Of a stretch of DNA of 64,000 nt, positions 57,081 through 64,000 are shown piece by piece. The DNA is from Guyanagaster necrorhizus. Its lineage: Eukaryota > Basidiomycota > Agaricomycetes > Agaricales > Physalacriaceae. The position numbers and the translations under genes are program-made. The notes under the pieces are model-generated. The model ran no database searches. It was given only the letters and a program-made list of their open reading frames with translations, and was not told where the DNA came from. Location: NCBI RefSeq assembly GCF_019112545.1, contig NW_025064892.1, positions 725,921-789,920 of the forward strand, read 5' to 3'. Position 1 is the stretch's first letter, and every line of letters starts with the position of its first letter.

Positions 57081-59170
57081 ATGAGATACGCAGACCTTTT
57101 GTTCTGTCTGCTGCCTTCTTACGCATCTGCTATGCTTCAGATCCCCTTAAATGGGTGCTCAACGGCCTATGAAAACGAAGGCGTCCAGCTTTCCTCTTTA
57201 CAATCGGACAAATTCACTGTCGTATCCCATCCCAAGTACCCCAGACATCGTGTGCGCGTTAAAAAAACAGCGTTTTGCGATCCAACAGTTAAGTACGGTA
57301 ATTTTCATTTATTCCAGTGCTACATCTCTCAATAACCGTAGTGTATACACGGGATACCTGGACGTCGACCAAGGCGCAAAGCATATGTTCTTTTATCTCT
57401 TTGAGAGCAGGGGCAAACCGGACGAAGGTCTGATGGACATGTCCATATCTGCGCCTCATTTCTAACTCTTTTCTAAGACGATGTTATGATGTGGATAAAT
57501 GGAGGCGAGTTTAATTTACCTACGCAGACTCAATTTAGGTTGATTGTTGCATAGGTCCTGGGTGTTCGTCTTCAATGGGACTGCTCATGGAATTAGGTGC
57601 CATCTTAACAGTATCAGAATCATTGAAATCCAACAGGTATTATGTCAGGTCCATGCAGTATTGACATGGATGGATCTTCGTCCAATGGGACAGTTTGGAA
57701 TCCTTACTCCTGGAATGAAGCTGTGAACATATTTTTCCTGGATCAGCCGCAAGTTCCTCCTCAGGTAACCTCAGTTACCTCCATCTGACGAGTAGTACTT
57801 AATGTGGGAGTAGGTTTCTCCTATGCGGATTATGGCGAGACCATAGGAACGACCGAGGATGCCGCTAAGAACGTACACGGGTTCATTACGATCTTCTTTG
57901 AGACTTTTAAACAGTTTTCTGGTAGGCCACTTCATCTCTCAGGGGAGTCGTATGGGGTTCGTGCATTCTACTTTTGATACACACCTGCTTAGTGACCTCA
58001 ATAGGGTCGTTATCTCCCGGTCTTCGCAAGCGAGATATATGATCAGAACCAGATAGCGAAGGCTGAAGGTCGTCCGACGCTGAATCTTCAGAGTGTGTTG
58101 ATTGGAAATGGTATTACAGATATCTCAACGTAAGTTTTCGTTGTGGTCAGTGATCATAAGCACGTTAACAGAGACAATTCAGTCTATATGCAGGAAGATA
58201 TGAGATCGAATGTGGTACTGCTGCTCTAGATATTCCCTTTCAATCTATAAATGCCTGTGTTCGCATGAAAACTGCTGTAAGATTTCTCGAGTTGTCTGTC
58301 ATTCTGGCACGTTATCGAACAGGGTGTCCTATAGCTACCGCGGTGTCAATCGGCCATGCTTAAAGGCTGCATAGAACAGTTTGATACCATTAACTGCCGT
58401 GCAGCAGTCAACTTTTGCGATGATGAACTATCAACAGGGATGTGGGCCAGTGGTATGTACTGCCGATCAACTCCAGAAATCGAATTCTTACGACAGTTTA
58501 GGTCGCAACGTTTATGATATTTCCAAGGTAAAGATTATTGAAGTGCGTCGGATTATACTCTTACGCGCCGCTTTTTGTAAGATGTGCATCGGGGATGACC
58601 TGTGCTATGTTGAAAATACAGCTATCAAGAAGTATCTCGATCTGCCTGAGACTCGAGAGTTACTGGGTGTCGAGACGCCATATAACTTTCCTGCGTGCTC
58701 TTCTATGGTCGGCGAGAACTTTAATGCGCATATGGACAAATGGGCAGTACCAACACAGTACTATGTTGCTGGTCTCCTTGACCGAGGTATCCGAGTATTG
58801 ATTTACGCAGGAACCTATGATTGGCAATGTACGTATCATTAGTATCAGTTATCATTCATACTGAATAGTAATCCAGGCAATTGGGTTGCAAATAAATTAT
58901 GGGTTGATGAATTAGAATGGAGCAGGAAGAGTGAATACGCCGAAGCTCGATGGAATGATTGGTTTGTTGGGGGTAGCAAGGCAGGCGAGATCAAGCAAAC
59001 ACCATTGCTCACATTCGCGACGGTTCGAGGTGCTGGCCATATGATGAGTGCGATCCCCCATGTTCCTAGGCTTTTACTGACTTTGCTCTTCTTTTGTTCA
59101 CGTCCCGCATGATAAGCCTGCAGAGTCTCTCGCCTTGATCGGCCATTGGATAGTCAACCGAAATCTTTGA
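57081..59170 (+). CDS. Secreted serine carboxypeptidase (CPY family), unusual splice sites
   Basis: A peptidase S10 family carboxypeptidase that removes C-terminal residues at acid pH in the vacuole or outside the cell. The start MRYADLLFCLLPSYASA is a signal peptide. Family blocks: FCDPTVN/VYTGYLDVDQGAKHMFF, WINGGPGCSS, GESYGGRYLPVF (catalytic Ser), IYAGTYDWQCNW (catalytic Asp) and VRGAGHMVPHDKPAESL (catalytic His). Thirteen exons: 57,081-57,292; 57,342-57,427; 57,478-57,504; 57,555-57,596; 57,649-57,748; 57,803-57,956; 58,005-58,129; 58,183-58,276; 58,335-58,452; 58,502-58,527; 58,582-58,828; 58,877-59,043; 59,102-59,170, total 1,467 nt, 488 residues in one frame. Introns 3 (GC-AG), 5 (GC-AA) and 12 (AT-AC) are not GT-AG. 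The GC-AA one would normally block splicing, so this may be a very young pseudogene. Confidence 0.75.
57749..57802 (+). other. Carboxypeptidase intron 5 with GC..AA ends
   Basis: The conserved D-Q-P-V-G-V-G-F-S-Y block is restored only if GCAAGT is the donor and the intron ends CTTAA before TGTGGGAG. Every nearby AG gives a stop or the wrong frame. AA is not a functional acceptor in known systems. Confidence 0.6.
59044..59101 (+). other. Carboxypeptidase intron 12 with AT..AC ends
   Basis: Between G-A-G-H-M and V-P-H-D-K-P the sequence starts ATGAGT and ends TTGTTCAC, 58 nt, with a good branch motif ACTGAC 17-22 nt upstream of the end. Apart from the terminal A and C it looks like an ordinary U2-type fungal intron. 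Confidence 0.6.
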
Positions 59171-59660
59171 TGATGGCTCGGACGAGATGGCAAGTGTCAG
59201 ATACCATGTATGTACTTTTACAACGAACCCGTTGATTACCAACAACGACGCCTTGGCTTTGATAATGCACCGCGATTACAATGTCCGACCACACCGTCCC
59301 GAGGTTGCACGCTTGTCGGATGGCGCGATCTGATTGGGGCTCCGGAATCTGAGTTCCAAAGGATCCGGTTGTATTTTTTTTTCTTATTCAATAAGTTGGA
59401 AGCTATTCAATCAGCTCCTTCCTATTCACGATCGTCCGGGATTGTAATTTTCAGGGACATGTCAGAACGCTTCGCAGCAAGCGTTCGTGGACCTTCTCTT
59501 GGAGGAATCAGCTTTGACCAGAGGTTGGACCGGGAGAGCAGAGTCTCCATGGTGATGATGTCCTCAGATCACGGTTTCCACATTCGTCGTGACCGATTAC
59601 ACCGAAACCAATCATGTTGTAGTTGAAACTGTTGAAACCCAGTAGATCGGGATTTCCCAT
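59171..59660. other. Intergenic downstream of carboxypeptidase
   Basis: About 490 bp without a supported gene. The plus frame at 59,210-59,626 shows no family resemblance and has no splice-site support. Confidence 0.4.
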
Positions 59661-59667
59661 GTGATGG

Positions 59668-59677
59668 ATATAAAAAT
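59668..59677 (+). promoter_or_regulatory. TATA box of the Rds1-like gene
   Basis: TATAAAAATC lies about 200 bp upstream of the ATG at 59,873, followed by pyrimidine-rich CCTTCCTCTCTCCC sequence typical of fungal transcription start regions. The leader would be long, about 170 nt. Confidence 0.5.
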
Positions 59678-59872
59678 CAAAGCCCCTTTCACCTTCCTCT
59701 CTCCCTTCCTTCCTCCCCTTCTCCTGGTGAGTGCGATCTGTTTCTTGGCTTATCAGCGCAGCTAAATGTTTGCTGTGATAGTCGTCCTTTCGTTCATTGG
59801 GCTGTGCCCCTGGTCTTTTTACGTTCTTTTTCAAGCAGGCTTTATTTACTCACTCAGACGATTCTTCTCTCA

Positions 59873-61336
59873 ATGCGTTATTCGACGTCTATCCTTGCAC
59901 TGGCAACACCTCTTGCAGCTTTTGCTGCACCTGCTAGATTCTATGGGAAACGAACAGATACAGATGTATTGGTGGTCCGTGCGTCTTGTCCGTTTGTGAT
60001 GTTTTCGATACAAAGCTCACTTTTCTTGTTTTGGCTTTAGAATTTGCTGATGTTCTGGAGCAGTTTGAATCATCATTCTACCAGACCGCTTTGTCAAAGT
60101 TTCAAGCCTCTGATTTTACGGCGGCTGGTTTTGTTTCGGCGTCCGTTCCTACGGAGTTGATTAGTGTCATCCAGGCCGACGAGGCCACCCATTCTTCTGT
60201 CCTTCAGGTACGTGCATTCTCCGTTGTTTGGGTACCAGCTAACATTGAATTATGCAGTCCGTGTTAAAGTCAGCCGGACAACAACCCATCACATCATGCA
60301 CCTTCAATTTTGATGCTGTCCTTACCGATGTTGCTACTATGGCAGCTACCGCGCGGGTGGTGGAGAATCTGGGGGTTGCTGCGTACCTGGGAGCGGCTCC
60401 TCTACTGTCGGATCCCGTCCTCCTGCAAGCGGCCGGTTCAATCCTCACTGTGGAGGCTCGGCATCAGACTGTGCTAAACCTCCTTTCTGGTACGGGGAGT
60501 GCCATCCCTCAAGCGTTCGATATCGGGTTCACACCGTCAGAGGTGCTGGCCATTGCGTCGCCGTTCTTCAATGCGGGATGTGACCTGGGTGTTACCGGTG
60601 CGTCTGACTGAGGTTGTTACTTTGTCTTGTGATCTGACGATTGCGTGCAGCGAACCCTACACTCACTATCACTAACACTGGTTCTGTTGGTCCTGGTACT
60701 CTTCTGACCTTTGAATCTGCTGCAATCAACGGTTCATCCAGCGTAAGTCAATTCTCAGCTACATATTACCTCTCCACAGACCAACTCCTTTCCGAACAGA
60801 ATCTATTCTGCCAAATGATGGTCGGTGGAGCATCATTCTCCATCTCCCTCCCCCTCTCGGCTTGTGTCGTCCCACAAGGTATCGACGGACCCGTTGCTCT
60901 GTGGATCACCTCGGATTCCCAGCCCCTGCTGAACAACGTCAGAGACCGGGCGACGTCGCAGCTCGTGGCTGGACCAACGATGACGTTTGTGGATACGTCG
61001 CCGCAGACGATTGGACAGCTTGTCCGGTCAGTGTCGTCGTCGACGAATGGGACAGTGACGAACGGAACAGTGACGGTGACGACGAGCACAATCTCCCCAG
61101 ACCAGGCTTCATCGATCATCTCGAGTGCGTCCGCTGAGACGGCGACAGGTGTGTTGAGCACGACAATATCTCCTGCAGAAGCGACGGCAGTTCTTTCTAG
61201 TGCGGCGGCATCTGCAGCCTCGGCGACAGTTTCTGCGGGGAACGCTAACGCCGGTGCTGCATCGACCGCTGCTATTGGTGCCAGTGCGACTGGTCTGTCT
61301 GCAGATGGGAAAATCACAGTTCTAGGGTTTTCATAA
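59873..61336 (+). CDS. Rds1-like secreted ferritin-like domain protein
   Basis: Resembles fission-yeast Rds1 and related fungal ferritin-like (Ferritin_2) proteins, which respond to stress and nutrients; the biochemical role is unknown. Four exons: 59,873-59,978; 60,041-60,207; 60,258-60,597; 60,651-61,336, total 1,299 nt, 432 residues. The N-terminus MRYSTSILALATPLAAFAAP is a signal peptide. The helical ferritin-like core carries FADVLEQFESSFYQTAL, SVIQADEATHSSVLQ and TVEARHQTVLNLLSG; E-x6-Y and EARH supply possible metal ligands. A beta-rich segment FCQMMVGGASFSISLPLS follows, then a Ser/Thr/Ala-rich tail likely to be O-glycosylated. An intron-like segment at 60,744-60,780 (GTAAGT..CACAG) must be read through, since removing its 37 nt breaks the frame. 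Confidence 0.8.
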
Positions 61337-61569
61337 GTTGAGCTGTTATTAATGGACACTTTTCTATCGATTGGGTTTGATTATATACACGTCAGATATC
61401 CGCTTTATTTTTCATAAATCTTGTACTTATGGGTGGGAGGCTGGACTAATTACCCTTGGTACTTACGGGAAATTGTGTGATTCATTGAAAAAAGTGATGG
61501 TATTATAATGTGATATGGTATGCATGCGTAACAAATGACAGGTATATTTTGTGTTCTAGAATCCAGTGT
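61337..61569. other. Convergent 3' spacer between Rds1-like gene and EAF
   Basis: 233 bp between convergent stop codons, AT-rich, holding both 3' ends. Confidence 0.5.
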
Positions 61570-63054
61570 TTAGTCTTCGTCACTATCATCGCTGGAAGAG
61601 TAATCGTCATCATCATGACTGGCAAAATCCCCACCGGCAAACTGGTTTAACGACATGGGCGCCCCCGAAGGAGGGTCGCAATCTGTCAGTCCGCTGAACA
61701 AGAAATCGTCTTCCTCTTCCTCGTCTTCTTCCTCTTCCTCCTCGGGTTCTTGTCCCACGGCCCCTGACAACGACTGGTCGAGCTGCTTTTCGAGCATCAT
61801 GCTGAACATGTCCATGTCGATCTCCTCTCCGCCGTCATCCGCCGGTGCGGGGATCTGCGCAGGCACCTCATCCCAGTCTTCTTCTGAATCTGACGCGACG
61901 TCTTGTGGTGGTAGTGGCGGCGGCGGCGGTGCAGAGGTAGGAAGTGCGAGCTTTGGTGGTGCAGGAAGAGGTTGGGAATACGAAAATGAGCTCCCAGGGA
62001 GTTCGAGACGTCGTGGTTCAATGACTGGCACTGGAGCTGGTGTTGGTGTCGGCTTCGAGCGTTTAGCGGGTCTGAGGTCAAAATCCTCGACGTCGGGAAT
62101 AGCCCGTTTGGGAGTTGGTTTGGCTGGTTTGGATGGCGCGGCTTTGGTCTGTTTCGGCGGAAGATCGGCTTTGGGTTTAGGAGCTGCTTTGGTCGACCTT
62201 GGGACAGCTGATTTGACTTGTTTGGGAGGTGATGGAGGTCTTGGAGGAGAAATGGTCACTTCCCCTTTCTTTTCGTCGTGTTGTGGTCCGAGAGGGATGT
62301 TTTCGACTAGCTCCTCAAGGTCTGCATCGTTGAGATCCCGGCGGGTATCCTTTGTAGGCTTGGGCTTCGCTGCTGGACGAGAGGAAGAGGCCTGGGTATA
62401 AGAAGCTGACGGCGGCCGTGAAGGTGCAGACGGCCGGGCTGTACCATGTGTTAGAGCAAATGAATGAAGACAGGACAAGGATACGCACTTTCTACAGGTG
62501 CCCCTGTTCGCTTTTCAGTGTAGTCGACAGTCAAGACAGAGTCAAGCTTTTCGAGAGAGAATCTCTGTGGGCAAAGGGTGAGTGGCACATCGACGACGGC
62601 GATGAGTGGCGTACCCCGGTCTGTTCGTCAAAGATGAGCACACAGGCATAGTCCTTGGCTGCATTCTCGTTACCATTGAAGACATGGACCTCTCCCGGCT
62701 GCGTGGCTTGTTAGTGAGGTTGAGAAAGCTGTAAAGTGGCACTCTGACCTGGGTGCTGGGGTGCTCCACGGTGACGGACGCACTATCGCCCTGGCTCTTA
62801 CGGACCTCGAGAGTACCGGATTTTGTGGTATCAACTGACGACGGCTTGAAGTTGTCTGTCTGGAGTCAGTCGACGAGCAGAGCAGATCAAGACAGCGACG
62901 AACATCGCAGCGAATAAAAGTCACGAAGGGGCATATTCGATCGCTTGGCAGGTGCGCCCTTGCGTTGGCGAAGAAGGCGAGACAACGACGTTCCAATGGT
63001 GACATCATGGAGGCCGGGCGGCAGCGCAAAGGCGGTCGTCGTCGACGACGCCAT
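61570..63054 (-). CDS. EAF-like RNA polymerase II elongation factor
   Basis: The ELL-associated factor family stimulates Pol II elongation together with ELL in the nucleus. Five exons: 63,054-62,904; 62,855-62,749; 62,698-62,615; 62,564-62,489; 62,438-61,570, total 1,287 nt, 428 residues. The EAF N-terminal domain crosses the first four exons: LHDVTIGTSLSRLLRQRKGA, MPLRDFYSLRYNFKPSSVDT, GTLEVRKSQGDSASVTVEHP, PGEVHVFNGNENAAKDYACV and RFSLEKLDSVLTVDYTEKRT. The long last exon is Pro/Lys-rich and ends in a highly acidic Ser tail (EEEEEEDEEEEDDFLFSGL, then DDDDYSSSDDSDED), the usual transactivating end of EAF proteins. The Met at 63,054 is preferred over 63,114 because it begins the conserved domain region and matches the family start. 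Confidence 0.85.
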
Positions 63055-63204
63055 CGACGTTAAAAGGAGAAAAGAACAAACTCGTTGCACTGCTATTTCA
63101 ATTATCCGAAACAAGTAATCTAGCCCAAAAAGGGTTCATCCGGGCCGTCGATACCGTTGGTCTTTTAAATATATACTCTAATAGCTACTCGAAAACAAGA
63201 TGGC
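63055..63204. promoter_or_regulatory. 150-bp spacer between NOP58 and EAF
   Basis: Both genes are on the minus strand, so this short interval must hold the NOP58 3' end and the EAF promoter. ATATATACTC near 63,168-63,177 is the only AT-rich motif. Confidence 0.4.
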
Positions 63205-64000
63205 CTAGTCTGATGATTTCTTCTTCTTTTTTTTGGGTGACGAGTCGACGTTTGTCTCCTTCACAGCTGCCTTTTCTGCCTTACGAGCCTTTTTCCGTGC
63301 TTTCCTTTCCTCTTCGGTTTCCTCCTGGTCGAAATAAGTGTCAACAAACAAAAAAGGAGGGAGCAATATATCCAGACCTTCTCTTCATGCCCGTTAACAA
63401 CCTCGCTTTCCCTCCGCTTTCTCTTCTTGTCCTTCTTGTCCTTCTTCTCATCCTCTTCAACACCGTTCATCGTCACAACCCCATCAGCATCCCCGCCCTT
63501 CTCCTTTTCTTTCTCCGCCTTCCGCTTCGCCCGTTTCTCCTCCTTTGACTTCTTCTTCTCCTCTTTCACATCCAACACAGCTTGAACAGCGATCTCCATC
63601 GGATTCTCCCGCTGCGTCGACACGAAATCCACATCATCAGCCTTAGTGTTATAAGTCTTCGTCTGCCCCGACATGTCAAAGCGCTGCTGCTGCTTCCCAC
63701 TCCCGGAAAACCGCCGCACACCAGTAGCCCCATCCTCATACTCCATTGCGCGCAATCGCGATTCAAGCTTGGCCCGGTGCGCGAGTCCTATTGACGGCGC
63801 ATCCGGCGCAGATTTCCCGTCAGAGTCCGCCAGGGCATCCAGGCGTATTGAAAGTGCAGCTTTAGTGGCGACCATACGTGCCATTTTGCCCTTTAGTTTC
63901 GGAGGCGCCTGACCGATGAGCGACGCGTGGTATATCAGGCCGTACTTGGGGGTATCGTGCTTGGTTTTGAGTGCACGAAAGAGGGCTTTTTCGGCCCCGA
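63205..64000 (-). CDS. NOP58: NOP58, box C/D snoRNP core protein (C-terminal part)
   Basis: A core subunit of box C/D snoRNPs that guides rRNA 2'-O-methylation and processing in the nucleolus. Only the C-terminal part is in the window; the gene continues past 64,000. Exons 64,000-63,378 and 63,324-63,205, intron 63,377-63,325 (GTCTGG..CCAG). The Nop domain end is unmistakable: [60 protein letters not shown] and [16 protein letters not shown] Lys/Glu-rich tail follows ([20 protein letters not shown]) and the protein ends in [12 protein letters not shown]56 is excluded by the tail and the [13 protein letters not shown] block. Confidence 0.93.

Noticed and set aside
57480..59170. Treating the carboxypeptidase as a multiply frameshifted pseudogene
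   Set aside because: All exons sum to one open frame of 488 codons and the catalytic residues are intact; only splice-site dinucleotides are abnormal.
60744..60780. G-T-AAGT..CACAG intron in the Rds1-like gene
   Set aside because: At 37 nt it is too short and removing it destroys the conserved QMMVGG frame, whereas reading through keeps 432 residues open.
61655..62401. 248-residue plus-strand frame rich in Ser and Gly
   Set aside because: It is the antisense shadow of the acidic, Pro-rich last exon of the EAF gene; no start context, splice sites or family support.

Overview
The window looks like nuclear DNA of a filamentous basidiomycete, most likely an Agaricomycete. The host genes are split by many canonical GT..AG introns of about 45-75 nt. 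The protein set fits mushroom-forming fungi: calmodulin, KRR1, NOP58, EAF, HPC2/ubinuclein, a GEN1/Yen1-like nuclease, an Rds1-type ferritin-like protein, a secreted serine carboxypeptidase and P450 remnants. The transposons are chromodomain Ty3/gypsy, Ty1/copia and a CENP-B/pogo-like DNA transposon. All family assignments come from reading translated sequence; no database search was possible.

Layout. 1-22,110 is a nested transposon graveyard, AT-rich and almost free of CpG. It holds gypsy copy A on the minus strand (1-3,066, entering from the left), gypsy copy B of the same family on the plus strand (3,383-11,970, both LTRs, 4-bp target duplication, one 100-N gap), a Cys-containing charged ORF cut by both, a different chromovirus C on the minus strand (about 12,443-18,300) and a decayed pogo-like transposase (about 18,880-21,950) carrying a 1.45-kb insertion. 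At about 22,020 CpG returns. 22,759-31,310 holds a small two-helix membrane protein, an F-box-like pseudogene, a truncated duplicate of the GEN1-like 5' end, the intact GEN1-like gene, convergent HPC2/ubinuclein and a decayed mucin-like membrane gene. 31,458-37,917 is mostly non-coding around a C2H2 regulator. 37,918-46,171 holds calmodulin, then a P450 pseudogene split by a Ty1/copia element and hit again by a related solo LTR. 47,183-64,000 is dense: NCBP3-like and KRR1 (divergent, 71 bp apart), a rearranged membrane-protein pseudogene, a long gene-poor stretch, a serine carboxypeptidase, Rds1, EAF and the 3' part of NOP58.

How the genes fit together. KRR1 and NOP58 act in 40S ribosome assembly and box C/D snoRNPs. 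The NCBP3-like protein, EAF and HPC2 act in mRNA cap binding, transcription elongation and histone deposition. Calmodulin, the Msn2/4-like zinc-finger protein and Rds1 are signalling or stress associated. The chromosome alternates housekeeping islands with decayed accessory genes and transposons.

Most unusual observations: (1) the copia 3' LTR carries an extra R-U5-like copy lacking exactly a 52-nt spliceosomal intron and starting where transcription should start, as if spliced strong-stop cDNA had been incorporated; (2) KRR1 needs a one-nucleotide exon between two introns to keep its frame; (3) the carboxypeptidase reading frame is intact only if one intron is AT-AC, one GC-AG and one GC-AA; (4) an internal segment of a membrane-protein gene is inverted; (5) LTR pairs differ by opposed TG/CA changes, the mark of CpG deamination.
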